This document shows, in pieces, positions 43,837 through 52,841 of a DNA stretch of 64,000 bases; positions within the stretch are counted from its first letter, which is position 1, and the number at the start of each line of letters is the position of its first letter. The position numbers and the translations under genes are program-made. The stretch lies in NCBI GenBank assembly GCA_017448965.1, contig JAFSKK010000042.1, positions 1-64,000 of the forward strand, written 5' to 3'. The stretch comes from Bacteroidaceae bacterium (GTDB taxonomy: Bacteria > Bacteroidota > Bacteroidia > Bacteroidales > Bacteroidaceae). Under the pieces are notes generated by a model, which had not been told where the DNA came from, searched no databases, and worked only from the letters and a program-made list of their open reading frames with translations.

Positions 43837-44421
43837 TCACCCTTCTTTCAGAATCATGTCTATGGCAGCGGCAACCGATGCTATAGACATGCGTGTTTTT
43901 TCATCGGTCACTTGTGGGTTGATGTTCACAATGTACTTGTCGGCCGTGGTGAAGAGTTCTTTGGCGATACCGTTCCATTGTTTGTTCACCGACCCAATTG
44001 GTTGTTCCGTTTTGTCTGTGATGATGAACTTCCAGGCTTTCCAGTCTCCTTTGATGGTGGCGATGATTTGTCCCTTGTAGTTGAGAATGGAGAAATGGCT
44101 CTTCATGAGCGTAAACTTCTGCTTGACGGCGGCCAAGAAGCGATTGTTGGCATCGAAGACCCTCACGATTGACGTGAAGAAAGTGATGTCGCGTTTCAGT
44201 TGGGCGATGCACTTGCCATCTTCGTTCAGGACATGCAGCTCGAACGGCATCATCTTGTCGGGCAAGAAGATGCCAAGCATGAAGTGGAGGAAGTTTTTGT
44301 GCTCTTGAATGGCACCAATATCTTCGCCTTTGTCGTTATAAACCCTGTATGTGTTAGATAGTTTGAAGGCGGCTATTTCCTCGTCAATGACAAAGGTGTT
44401 GTGCTGGAAGAATTTGTCCAT
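43837..44421 (-). CDS. LURP-one / phospholipid-scramblase-like protein
   Basis: A 194-residue cytoplasmic protein with repeated beta-strand/turn units (VYNDKGEDIGAIQEHKNF, VFDANNRFLAAVKQKFTLMK, ILNYKGQIIATIKGDWKAWK) and a C-terminal helix, the tubby-like barrel pattern of LURP-one-related and bacterial scramblase-related proteins. The role in bacteria is unknown. It is convergent with coaBC, and a terminator-like hairpin separates it from the TM2 gene upstream. Confidence 0.75.
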   Translation of the reverse strand: MDKFFQHNTFVIDEEIAAFKLSNTYRVYNDKGEDIGAIQEHKNFLHFMLGIFLPDKMMPFELHVLNEDGKCIAQLKRDITFFTSIVRVFDANNRFLAAVKQKFTLMKSHFSILNYKGQIIATIKGDWKAWKFIITDKTEQPIGSVNKQWNGIAKELFTTADKYIVNINPQVTDEKTRMSIASVAAAIDMILKEG

Positions 44422-44469
44422 GTTCCTACATCGAGGCGTTAGAAGGAGAGACTTTATATGGCTAAAAAA

Positions 44470-44512
44470 GAAACGGCCTGCCTGCCGTTTGTTGAGCAGT
44501 GCAAGCCGTTTC
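44470..44512. terminator. hairpin terminator between the TM2 and scramblase-like genes
   Basis: GAAACGGC (44470-44477) pairs with GCCGTTTC (44505-44512), with T-rich tails on both strands. It mainly terminates the minus-strand TM2 transcript. Confidence 0.75.
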
Positions 44513-44537
44513 GAGTCTTTTTGATTGGTGCTGTTGA

Positions 44538-44765
44538 TTACATGAAATCGAACACCTTGTTCTGGCTGATACGCTCCTGGAACTTCTCGTCAGTGTCCAT
44601 GAGGTAAACGATACCGTCGATCAAACCAAGGATACCACCGATACCGCAGCAGATACCAAGGAGGAGGTAGATGAGACCGCCCTTGTTATTGCCAAGATAG
44701 AACTTGTGAACACCCAGGAAACCCAGGAAAATAGCAAGAAGACCTGCTGTCATTTTGTTCTTCAT
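44538..44765 (-). CDS. TM2-domain small membrane protein
   Basis: A 75-residue protein with the TM2 pattern: a first span with the LAIFLGFLGVHKFYLGN motif, a lysine/glycine turn, a second span (GLIYLLLGICCGIGGILGLIDGIVYL) and a short soluble tail. Function in bacteria is unknown. Monocistronic, with a TAACTTTG box on the minus strand at 44887-44894 and a leader of about 115 nt. Confidence 0.9.
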   Translation of the reverse strand: MKNKMTAGLLAIFLGFLGVHKFYLGNNKGGLIYLLLGICCGIGGILGLIDGIVYLMDTDEKFQERISQNKVFDFM

Positions 44766-44886
44766 AAACTACTCTATTTTCTCGCGGTTGAGAAATGTTT
44801 TTAAGTTTTTATTTGGCGTGCGATTGAACCGCCAACCACAGCCTCGTTATTTATTATAATCTTTGTATACACACAAATTTCTGTGG

Positions 44887-44894
44887 CAAAGTTA
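44887..44894 (-). promoter_or_regulatory. -7 promoter box of the TM2 gene
   Basis: Minus strand TAACTTTG; no clear -33 box. Confidence 0.65.
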
Positions 44895-44958
44895 CACTTT
44901 TTAATTGATACTTGTTATAAAAAATGTAAAAAAATATCGATTTCTGCCCGATAAGTAG

Positions 44959-44966
44959 TAATTTTG
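44959..44966 (+). promoter_or_regulatory. -7 promoter box of the DUF4835-recN operon
   Basis: TAATTTTG, 37 bp before the DUF4835 ATG. Confidence 0.6.
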
Positions 44967-45003
44967 TCGAAAAATAAAGATAAAATCATCATCGTTTCTG
45001 ATA

Positions 45004-45927
45004 ATGTTTCGTACAAATAAATACTTCCTTCATCTTTTTCTGTTCTTTTTCTCCTTTTTAGAGAGTGCTTTGACTGTGGAGGCGCAAGAACTGAATTGCA
45101 CGGTCAAGGTGATACACTCGCAGATACAAGGAACCAACACAAGTGTGTTCAAGACATTGGAAACGGCTATCAGCGAGTTCATGAACAACCGCTCCTGGAC
45201 AGACTTGCAGTATCAGAAGGCAGAGCGGATTGATTGTTCGATGAACATCACCCTAAGAAAGTACAATGAGAGCAGCAACACCTTTGAGGGTGAACTGCTG
45301 TTTCAGGTGTCGCGTCCCGTTTACAATTCGGCATACACTACGACCGTGTTCTCCATGCGCGATGGCAACTTCGTGTTCACCTATAAGGAATATGACAATC
45401 TGGAGTTCAACGTCAACAATCTCGACAACAACCTGACCGCCATGCTGGGCTATTATGCCTATCTGTTCATCGGGATGGACTTGGATACCTTCTCGCCGTT
45501 GGGAGGAACGGAGGTGTTGCGCGTGGCTGAAAGCATTGTGAACAGTGCTCAGACGATGGGAGAGCCAGGCTGGAAGGCTTTCGACGATTCGAAAAACCGT
45601 CATGCCATCATCAACGACTATCTGGAGACTTCGCTGGAGCCTTTGCGGCAGATGCAATACAAATATCATCGTGGAGGGCTTGACGAGATGGCTCAAAATG
45701 CTGACCGTGGTCGTGCTGCCATCAGTGAAGCCATGGAGATGCTGAAAGAGGCACACAGCAACAAGCCCCTTTCGATGTTGCCACAGATATTCACAGACTT
45801 CAAGCGTGATGAGATTGTCAGCATTTATTCGGGCCATGGTACGGAGAAGGAGCGGAAGGCTGTTTACGACATTGTGTCCGACATCAATGCTGCCCAAAAC
45901 AATTATTGGACTAAGATAACCAAATGA
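45004..45927 (+). CDS. DUF4835 exported protein
   Basis: A 307-residue protein with a signal peptide (about residues 1-28, ending TVEAQ) and the DUF4835 body: ELNCTVKVIHSQIQGTNTSVFKTLE near the start, the RPVYNSAYTTTVF motif, FIGMDLDTFSPLGGTE and a final DINAAQNNYWTKI. Function is unknown. The gene is conserved in Bacteroidetes near coaBC, dnaN and recN, as here. Its last codon overlaps the recN start by 4 bp (ATGA), so the two are translationally coupled. Confidence 0.9.
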   Translation: MFRTNKYFLHLFLFFFSFLESALTVEAQELNCTVKVIHSQIQGTNTSVFKTLETAISEFMNNRSWTDLQYQKAERIDCSMNITLRKYNESSNTFEGELLFQVSRPVYNSAYTTTVFSMRDGNFVFTYKEYDNLEFNVNNLDNNLTAMLGYYAYLFIGMDLDTFSPLGGTEVLRVAESIVNSAQTMGEPGWKAFDDSKNRHAIINDYLETSLEPLRQMQYKYHRGGLDEMAQNADRGRAAISEAMEMLKEAHSNKPLSMLPQIFTDFKRDEIVSIYSGHGTEKERKAVYDIVSDINAAQNNYWTKITK

Positions 45928-47597
45928 TACGTCATCTGCATATAGAGAACTATGCTCTCATTGAGCATCTTGACATCGACTTTCATTCGGGCTTTTCGGT
46001 CATCACCGGCGAAACAGGTGCGGGAAAGTCCATCATTATAGGTGCCATTGGTTTGCTGATGGGTCAGAGGGCTGACACCCGTTCTATCAAGGCTGGTGCC
46101 ACACGATGTGTGATAGAGATTACGTTCGATGTTTCCAACTATCAGTTAGACAGTTTTTTTGAAGAGAACGACCTTGATTTTGATGGGGCAGAGTGTGTGA
46201 TTCGCCGTGAGTTGACCTCGGCTGGGAAATCCCGTGCGTTCATCAACGACACGCCTGCCTCTCTTTCCCAATTAAAGGAGATCGGGGAGCAGTTGATTGA
46301 CATTCATTCTCAACATAAGAACCTGCTTTTGGGTAAGGAGGATTTCCAGTTGAGCACTTTGGACATTGTTGCCCAAAACAGCGAATTGTTGGCTGCCTAT
46401 CGTGGGGAATATCAGACTTACAAGCAACTCTCCAAACAATTGGAAGAGGCTCTTGATGAGGCTCAGAAGAGTAAGGAAGATGAAGATTACCTCCGTTTTC
46501 AGGTGAATCAGTTGGCAGATGCTCAGCTGCAGGAAGGTGAACAGGAGGAACTGGAAGAGGAAAGCGAGACGTTGGAGCATGCAGAAGACATCAAGACCTC
46601 CTTGTTCAGTGCTGCCAATCGTCTTCAGTCGTCCCAAGAGGGTGTTGATGCTTTGAGTCTGGTTCGTCAGGGCGTGTCTGAATTGCAGTCCATCTCATCT
46701 GTGTTCCCGATGGCTGATGAGTTGGCAGAACGTCTGGAGTCTTGCTACATAGAGATGAAGGACGTGGCGAATGAACTGGAGAGTCAGGCTGAGGATGTGG
46801 AATATAATCCTCATCGTCTGGAACAGGTGAATGAACGTCTCAATGTTATTTACACCTTGCAGAAAAAACATGGAGTGGAGACCGTGGAGGAGTTGCTCAA
46901 CCTGCAACATGACTTGGAAGAGCGACTCATGCGCATAGACAATGCCGATGGGTGGATTGAGGAACTTCGTGCCAAGACTGAAGCTCAAAAGGGAAAAGTG
47001 GTTGCTCTGGCTCAGCAATTGTCGAAGACAAGGTTGAAGGCTGCCAAACAGATGGAGGCCGAGATGGAGAAACGGCTGCTTCCGTTGGGGATGCCCAATG
47101 TGCAGTTCAAGTGTTCCGTCATTGCTCATCCGTCTGAGATTACTCCTACGGGTTACGATCAGGTGCAGTTCCTGTTCAATGCCAACAAGAGTGGTGAGCC
47201 CCAACCTGTCAGTCAGATTGCTTCGGGTGGTGAGATTGCCCGTGTGATGCTCTCGCTCAAAGCCCTCATTGCTGGTTCGGTCAAGTTGCCCACCATCATC
47301 TTCGACGAGATTGACACGGGTGTGAGTGGTTCCATTGCCGAGAAGATGGCTCGTATCATGAAGGAGATGGGAGACCAAGAGCGTCAGGTCATCTCCATCA
47401 CCCACCTGCCGCAGATCGCCGCTTTGGGAAGTCACCATTACAAGGTGTATAAGGAAGATACAGAAGACACCACGCTCAGCCACATCGTTCCTCTGTCTGA
47501 CGAGGAGAGGGTGGAAGAGATAGCCCACATGCTGAGTGGCGAGAAACTGACCGATGCTGCTTTGGAAAATGCCAAGGCATTGCTGAAAAATGATTAA
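45924..47597 (+). CDS. recN: DNA repair protein RecN
   Basis: SMC-like ATPase acting early in double-strand break repair. Walker A is GETGAGKS at residues 29-36. A long coiled coil fills about 150-370 (many EEALDEAQKSKEDEDYL-type heptads). The signature and Walker B are SQIASGGEIARVMLSLK and LPTIIFDEIDTGVSG near 430-470. Its length of 557 residues is normal. It overlaps DUF4835 by 4 bp and is followed after 3 bp by the TPR gene. Confidence 0.95.
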   Translation: MIRHLHIENYALIEHLDIDFHSGFSVITGETGAGKSIIIGAIGLLMGQRADTRSIKAGATRCVIEITFDVSNYQLDSFFEENDLDFDGAECVIRRELTSAGKSRAFINDTPASLSQLKEIGEQLIDIHSQHKNLLLGKEDFQLSTLDIVAQNSELLAAYRGEYQTYKQLSKQLEEALDEAQKSKEDEDYLRFQVNQLADAQLQEGEQEELEEESETLEHAEDIKTSLFSAANRLQSSQEGVDALSLVRQGVSELQSISSVFPMADELAERLESCYIEMKDVANELESQAEDVEYNPHRLEQVNERLNVIYTLQKKHGVETVEELLNLQHDLEERLMRIDNADGWIEELRAKTEAQKGKVVALAQQLSKTRLKAAKQMEAEMEKRLLPLGMPNVQFKCSVIAHPSEITPTGYDQVQFLFNANKSGEPQPVSQIASGGEIARVMLSLKALIAGSVKLPTIIFDEIDTGVSGSIAEKMARIMKEMGDQERQVISITHLPQIAALGSHHYKVYKEDTEDTTLSHIVPLSDEERVEEIAHMLSGEKLTDAALENAKALLKND

Positions 47598-47600
47598 TAG

Positions 47601-49310
47601 ATGAAAAAAAGGAATATCATATTTGTGCTGTTGAGCCTTGTCGCGTTGGCAAGTTTTGCTCAGCCCAAGTTTGCCTCCAAGGTGATGAAGGGCATTGTTT
47701 CGGTGAACACCTACGACAAGCAGGGGGCGTTGCTCCATCAGGGCATAGGCTTCTACATCGGTGCCAATGGCGAGGCGGTGGCGAATTATAAGGTGTTCAA
47801 GGATGCTTACAAGGCAGTGGCGATTGATGCCAGCGGCAAGCAACTCCCTGTGGACTACATCTTGGGTGCTGACGACACCTACTCGATGGCACGTTTTCAG
47901 GTGAACACCAAAGGGAATCTTCCACTTCCTCAAGTGGGCAAAAATGTGCCCCTCCATGCTCAGGTGTATATCTTGAATGGCTCCACCAAGGATGCCATGC
48001 AGAGCGAACAGGCGACAGTGGCTGACACCTCCATGATTCAGGGCAAATACGTCTATTATGGACTTGACAAGAAGGTGAACGACCAGCTGATGGGTGCGCC
48101 CGTCTTCAACGAGGCAGGTCAGTTGATGGGCATTCTCCATTCTACCATCGGTGGCAGGAGCTATGTGCTCGACATCCGTTTCTCCGAGGAACTCAAGATC
48201 GCCGCCATTCCCAACAGTTCCGCCTCCATAGCCCTGTCGGGCACGTTCATCCCCAAGGGATTGCCCGAAACGGCAGAAGAAGCCCTGGTCTATGTCTATC
48301 TGAAGTCGAAGAGTGCCAGCAATGAGGAATACATCGACATCACCAACCGCTTTGTGGCCACCTTCCCCAAGAATGCTGAAGGGTACCTGCGCCGTGCTAC
48401 TCCGCTGATAGACCTGCTCCGTTTCGACGAGGCAGAGGCCGACATGCAGAAATACCTCACGCTGGTGGAAGATAAAGCCTCAGGAAACTTCAATGTGGCT
48501 TCGCTGATTTACGACAAATTGCGTCTTCAGCCCGAACCAGCATACGACAAGTGGTCATACGATGTGGCGATAGAATACCTCGACAAGGCCATTTCGCTCA
48601 ATGCCTCCAAACCTGCGACTGACGACCAGAAGGCTGAGGGCATCAAATATCAGATATTGAAGGCACAGATGCTGGTGGCAAAAAAAGACTACGATGCCGC
48701 CATCCAGCTGTACGAGACCCTCAATCAGGGAGAACAAAGAACCCCCGCCTATCTCTTCGCCATCAGTCTGGCAAAGGAGGGCAGGGGAGACTCCCTCTCG
48801 GCAGTGATAGAGCCTCTCGACAGCGCCATCGCCATGATGGGAGAGCCTCTTCCGCAAGAAGCCGCCAACTATGTCATTCGGCGTGGGCAGCTTCTGGCCA
48901 ACGGGGGAAAATACCGCGAGGCCGCGCAAGACTACAACCAATATGCCTATCTGATGAACAATAAGGTCAGTGCCGTCTTCTACTACGAGCGTTCGCAGAT
49001 AGAAGTCAATGCCCGTATGTTCCAGCAAGCACTGGACGACATCAACAAGGCACTTGAGATGGCTCCCAGCAATCCCCTCTACCACATCGAGCGGGCAGCG
49101 CAGACCCTCCGTGTCAACATGATAGACGAGTGCATCCAGTCGTGCCAGACAGCCATCCAGATCAATCCCTCCATCATCGACTCCTACCGCATCCTCGGCT
49201 ACGCCCAGTTGCAGAAGGGGGAAAAAGAGAAAGCCCGCCTCAACCTCCAGAAGGCCGTTGACCTTGGAGACGAGGGGGCAAAAAAGATTCTGGAGATGTA
49301 CTTCAAGTGA
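47601..49310 (+). CDS. exported TPR protein with a degenerate trypsin-like domain
   Basis: A 569-residue protein: signal peptide (about 1-20, ending SFAQ), an N-terminal region of about 190 residues that reads like an HtrA-type protease fold, and TPR repeats from about residue 220 to the end. The protease-like part keeps the strand GIGFYIGANGEAVANYKVF, but the catalytic histidine position is a lysine (K64). The serine region reads LMGAPVFNEAGQLMGI in place of GNSGGP. So proteolysis is unlikely and a binding role is more plausible. It lies 3 bp after recN, possibly in one operon. Confidence 0.75.
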   Translation: MKKRNIIFVLLSLVALASFAQPKFASKVMKGIVSVNTYDKQGALLHQGIGFYIGANGEAVANYKVFKDAYKAVAIDASGKQLPVDYILGADDTYSMARFQVNTKGNLPLPQVGKNVPLHAQVYILNGSTKDAMQSEQATVADTSMIQGKYVYYGLDKKVNDQLMGAPVFNEAGQLMGILHSTIGGRSYVLDIRFSEELKIAAIPNSSASIALSGTFIPKGLPETAEEALVYVYLKSKSASNEEYIDITNRFVATFPKNAEGYLRRATPLIDLLRFDEAEADMQKYLTLVEDKASGNFNVASLIYDKLRLQPEPAYDKWSYDVAIEYLDKAISLNASKPATDDQKAEGIKYQILKAQMLVAKKDYDAAIQLYETLNQGEQRTPAYLFAISLAKEGRGDSLSAVIEPLDSAIAMMGEPLPQEAANYVIRRGQLLANGGKYREAAQDYNQYAYLMNNKVSAVFYYERSQIEVNARMFQQALDDINKALEMAPSNPLYHIERAAQTLRVNMIDECIQSCQTAIQINPSIIDSYRILGYAQLQKGEKEKARLNLQKAVDLGDEGAKKILEMYFK

Positions 49311-49323
49311 TAGGGAACCTTTT

Positions 49324-50112
49324 TTACAGATTCACCTCTACCTCTACAGGGCAGTGGTCGCTGCCCATGATGTCTGTGTGGATCTTGGCAGACTGGAGTT
49401 GGGGCTGAAGACGGTTGGAGCAGAGCCAGTAGTCGATGCGCCAGCCTGTGTTCTTCTCGCGGGCGTGGAATCGGTAGGACCACCAGGAGTAGATGTCGCG
49501 CTGGTCGGGGAAGAAGTGGCGGAAGGTGTCGGTGAAGCCTGCATGGAGCAGGTCGGTGAACTTGGCACGTTCCTCGTCAGTGAACCCGGCATTGAAGTGG
49601 TTGGTCTTGGGATTCTTGAGGTCTATCTCTTCGTGAGCCACATTCATGTCGCCGCAGACCAAGACGGGCTTCTGTTGGTCAAGCCTCTGGAGGTATAGCC
49701 TGAAGGCATCGTCCCACGTCATGCGCTGGTTGAGCCGCTTGAGCCCGTCTTGCGAATTGGGGGTATAGACGGTGACAACATAGAAGCCCTCGTATTCCAA
49801 GGTGATAACACGCCCCTCGGTGTTCATGTCCAGCCAGCCGTTGTCGGGAAGCATGTGGATGATGTCTGCGGGTAAACCGCAGGCCACGGAGAGGGGTGTA
49901 TGTTTGGTGTAGATGGCTGTGCCCGAATAACCCTTCTTCTCGGCATAGCTCCAGTAGGACTGATAGCCCGGAAAAGCGAGGTCGAGCTGCCCTTCCTGCA
50001 TCTTGGTCTCTTGCAGGCAGAAGAAATCCGCGTCGAGTGTAGTAAAGACTTCGGAAAAGCCCTTACCACACACGGCGCGGAGTCCGTTTACATTCCAAGA
50101 AATAAACTTCAT
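49324..50112 (-). CDS. xth: exodeoxyribonuclease III (AP endonuclease)
   Basis: Base-excision repair nuclease of the EEP fold that cuts at abasic sites. Key residues are N7 in FISWNVNGLRAV, E35 in CLQETKM, CGDMNVAHEEIDLKNP and the terminal GSDHCPVEVEV with the catalytic aspartate-histidine. At 262 residues it is full length. It is convergent with the recN operon and lies 6 bp after the CoA transferase gene on the minus strand. Confidence 0.95.
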   Translation of the reverse strand: MKFISWNVNGLRAVCGKGFSEVFTTLDADFFCLQETKMQEGQLDLAFPGYQSYWSYAEKKGYSGTAIYTKHTPLSVACGLPADIIHMLPDNGWLDMNTEGRVITLEYEGFYVVTVYTPNSQDGLKRLNQRMTWDDAFRLYLQRLDQQKPVLVCGDMNVAHEEIDLKNPKTNHFNAGFTDEERAKFTDLLHAGFTDTFRHFFPDQRDIYSWWSYRFHAREKNTGWRIDYWLCSNRLQPQLQSAKIHTDIMGSDHCPVEVEVNL

Positions 50113-50118
50113 GGTGTA

Positions 50119-51615
50119 TTATGCAAATTTGCTGAAGTCCACCTTGTGCATGTCGCCTTCCTTGATGAATGTGTCATGGAATGCGTGGGTGGCAGCGAGG
50201 TTATGCCATGACTGACCCTTCTGGGAAATCTTGAGATAGTCCCAAAGGAGTTGCTTGTAGTCAGGATGGGCACAGTTCTCGATGATGGCATGTGCACGTT
50301 GGATAGGGCTCTTGCCGCGAAGGTCGGCTACACCTTGCTCGGTGACGATGATGTTGACATCGTGCTCGGTATGGTCAACATGGCTGCAGAATGGCACGAT
50401 GGCCGAGATGGCACCTCCCTTGGCTACGGATGAGCAGGTGAAGATGCTGAGGAAGGCATTGCGCTCGAAGTCGCCTGAGCCACCGATGCCGTTCATCATC
50501 TTGGTGCCGCAAATCTGGGTGGAGTTGGCATGTCCGTAGAGGTCCACCTCGATGGCTGTGTTGATGGCAATCAGACCGAGACGGCGAATGACCTCGGCGT
50601 TGTTGGAAATCTCGGATGGACGAAGCACGAGCTTGTCGCGGAAGAAGTCCATATTGTCGTAGATGCTCTGCAACTTGTCGTTGGTGACGGTGAGCGAGCA
50701 AGTGGATGCGCACTTCACTTTCTCTTGGAACATGAGGTCCACGATGGCATTCTGGAGCACCTCGGTGTAAACCTCCATCTGTGGCATGTCGGGGTTGCTG
50801 CCCAATGCGAAGAGGATGGCATTGGCTGTTGTGCCCACACCGCTCTGGAAAGGAAGGAAGCTTGGAGGAATGATGCCACGCTTCTTCTCGTTCATGAGGA
50901 AGTTGGCCACGTTTTCGCCAATCTTGTCGGTGATGGGGTCTGCATCCTTGAAGGCACGGGCCTCGTCGGGGATGTTGCACTCCACGACACCCACAATCTT
51001 CTTGGGGTCAATCTGGAGATAGGGTGTACCGATGCGGTCGGTCACCTTCTCGATTGGAATAGGCTTGCGACAAGGAGGGTCAAGGGGTTCGTACACGTCG
51101 TGCAGACCTTTTGACTCGGCGGGGTGATAAGCGTTCAGTTCGAGAATCACACCCTTCTTGGCCAAACGAGCCACAGTGGCGGAAATACCACCTGCTGCTG
51201 TGAGATAGACTTTGCCGTCTTCCTCGATAGCACACACTTCGATGATGGCCCAGTCAACATCGCCAAGGAAACCGTAGCGGAGGTCTTGCGCCATCATGCC
51301 CAGATGGATGTCGTTGTAAGCAATCTCGCCAGCATTCACGTGCTTGCGGAAAGTGGAATTAGTGGTGTAGGGTGCACGGTAGCGGATGGCTTGCTCGTCG
51401 GACAAGACACCATCGCAGGACTGGCCTGTGGATGCACCTGTGAAAATACCGATTTGGAAAGGACGTCCAGCCTCATGCTCAGCATGTGCTATTTTTGCAA
51501 TCTCTGCAGTTACTGCTTTAGGAGTTCCGGCTGGCGTGAAGCCTGAAAGACCGATGTTGTCACCATTCTTGATAAGTGCTGCAGCCTCTGCAGCAGTGAT
51601 TCTTGTAAATGCCAT
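50119..51615 (-). CDS. acetyl-CoA hydrolase/transferase family CoA transferase (succinate type)
   Basis: A 498-residue class I CoA transferase related to Cat1 and succinyl-CoA:acetate CoA-transferase. Markers are GDNIGLSGFTPAGTPKAV at the N-terminus, IQSGVGTTANAILFAL in the middle and GIGGSGDFERNAFLSIF, IVTEQGVADLRGKSPIQRA toward the end. In Bacteroidales such enzymes interconvert succinyl-CoA with propionate or acetate in succinate/propionate fermentation. The promoter is canonical. The next gene downstream is xth, 6 bp away. Confidence 0.9.
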   Translation of the reverse strand: MAFTRITAAEAAALIKNGDNIGLSGFTPAGTPKAVTAEIAKIAHAEHEAGRPFQIGIFTGASTGQSCDGVLSDEQAIRYRAPYTTNSTFRKHVNAGEIAYNDIHLGMMAQDLRYGFLGDVDWAIIEVCAIEEDGKVYLTAAGGISATVARLAKKGVILELNAYHPAESKGLHDVYEPLDPPCRKPIPIEKVTDRIGTPYLQIDPKKIVGVVECNIPDEARAFKDADPITDKIGENVANFLMNEKKRGIIPPSFLPFQSGVGTTANAILFALGSNPDMPQMEVYTEVLQNAIVDLMFQEKVKCASTCSLTVTNDKLQSIYDNMDFFRDKLVLRPSEISNNAEVIRRLGLIAINTAIEVDLYGHANSTQICGTKMMNGIGGSGDFERNAFLSIFTCSSVAKGGAISAIVPFCSHVDHTEHDVNIIVTEQGVADLRGKSPIQRAHAIIENCAHPDYKQLLWDYLKISQKGQSWHNLAATHAFHDTFIKEGDMHKVDFSKFA

Positions 51616-51654
51616 AAAGTGTTCTTAATTATACACAGTTTGATAAATTTTGTG

Positions 51655-51685
51655 CAAAAGTAGGCATTTTGGGTGAAATGACAAA
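51655..51685 (-). promoter_or_regulatory. promoter of the CoA transferase gene
   Basis: Minus strand TTTG (51682-51685) and TACTTTTG (51655-51662), 19 bp apart. The -33 box abuts the terminator of the upstream gene. Confidence 0.82.
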
Positions 51686-51686
51686 G

Positions 51687-51721
51687 AAAGTGGCACAAAA
51701 ACTGTTGTTCTGTGCCACTTT
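51687..51721 (-). terminator. terminator of the glsB gene
   Basis: AAAGTGGCACA (51687-51697) pairs perfectly with TGTGCCACTTT (51711-51721), followed on the minus strand by TTCTTTG. Confidence 0.8.
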
Positions 51722-51790
51722 TGTTCCTTTTATATATAAATATATGTGTTATAGAATCATGTCTGACAAGTGGAGTTGCAAAAATGCGCG

Positions 51791-52819
51791 TTATTGCACG
51801 GGGTCAAAGTCGTCTTCCAGTTCCTGCTTGTTGGAGGGTTCGTAGATGACCTTGTTGGCTCCACTGGTGATGCGCACATATTCAGGGTGCTCCTTGGCAA
51901 AATTGTCGATGTAGCGGATGCGCTTCTGATCGTAAATCTCGCTGACAGCAATGAGGATGCCCGTTTCTTCCACATCGCCAAACCCGTCGTTGATGGCTGT
52001 GCCGAACATCTTCATGGTGGGCGAGAGGCTCATGTAGGCATTGACGAGTGGGGGAATGTTGTAGCCCAGGGCACGCACCTCGTGATTGAGAATCTTGTAG
52101 TCTTCGTGGAAAGAGTCTTCGCAGAAAAGTTTCTCAAACTCCTTGGGGTCATGTTCCAGTTCGAGCGGTTGGGTGGGAATGACCAGCCCGTCCTTGTCAC
52201 CAAAGTGTTTGCGCAGGAAATAGAGAATCATGTCGCGGCCCTTGCGGTTGTAACTGGGATACATGGTCATCTTGCCGAAGAAGTATTTGCAGCCAGGCAT
52301 GATGACAGCCAAGGCTCCCAGCCCGTCCCAGAGATTGTCGAGGGCAAAGATGGACTTGCCATCAGAACGCGTGGACTGATATTCGATCGTGACAAAGGAA
52401 CGTCCCAACTCGATGGTGTAAGGCAAGTAGTCCTTGATGAACTTCTCGGAGAAGTGGAACATGTGGCTTGTGGCCAAAATGGGTTGCCCTTTCTCGTCAA
52501 ACCTGATGTCGGGACCCAGGATATAACGGTAACCACCAATGATTTCTTCCGATTCGGGATTCCACACAATGAGTTGCTTGTAGGGGTTCTCCATCGTGTC
52601 GAACTCGTCGAGGTCACAATCCAAACCTGTGCCTCCACCTGCTGCACGGAAGGCAATCTCGCGGAGACGGCCTATCTCTCGTACAACATTGGGGGCATTC
52701 TGCCATGTGACCACATAGACTTCGTTGTTGCTTTTGCTGGTCATGCGCAAACGCCTCTCATCGGTCAGTTCTGCTTTGAGCACCTCTTTGGGGATAGGTG
52801 CGATAATTTCTGCTTCCAT
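51791..52819 (-). CDS. glsB: GNAT-type N-acyltransferase, glycine-lipid synthesis GlsB
   Basis: A 342-residue acyltransferase of the OlsB/hemolysin-like GNAT group. The block IAFRAAGGGTGLDCDLDEFD is a near-exact family hallmark, followed by LIVWNPESEEIIGGYRYILG and an ELGRSFV segment. In Bacteroides thetaiotaomicron the neighbouring glsB and glsA genes make glycine lipids, abundant membrane lipids that support colonisation; the pairing here with an O-acyltransferase gene points to the same role. The ATG at 52819 is preferred to 52855, which would add residues not found in relatives. Confidence 0.85.
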   Translation of the reverse strand: MEAEIIAPIPKEVLKAELTDERRLRMTSKSNNEVYVVTWQNAPNVVREIGRLREIAFRAAGGGTGLDCDLDEFDTMENPYKQLIVWNPESEEIIGGYRYILGPDIRFDEKGQPILATSHMFHFSEKFIKDYLPYTIELGRSFVTIEYQSTRSDGKSIFALDNLWDGLGALAVIMPGCKYFFGKMTMYPSYNRKGRDMILYFLRKHFGDKDGLVIPTQPLELEHDPKEFEKLFCEDSFHEDYKILNHEVRALGYNIPPLVNAYMSLSPTMKMFGTAINDGFGDVEETGILIAVSEIYDQKRIRYIDNFAKEHPEYVRITSGANKVIYEPSNKQELEDDFDPVQ

Positions 52820-52841
52820 ATCTTGTATTTCCTTATTCTTT

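Noticed and set aside
46695..48140. 481-codon minus-strand frame spanning recN and the TPR gene
   Set aside because: It runs across two real genes and their junction, and its translation has no recognisable family.
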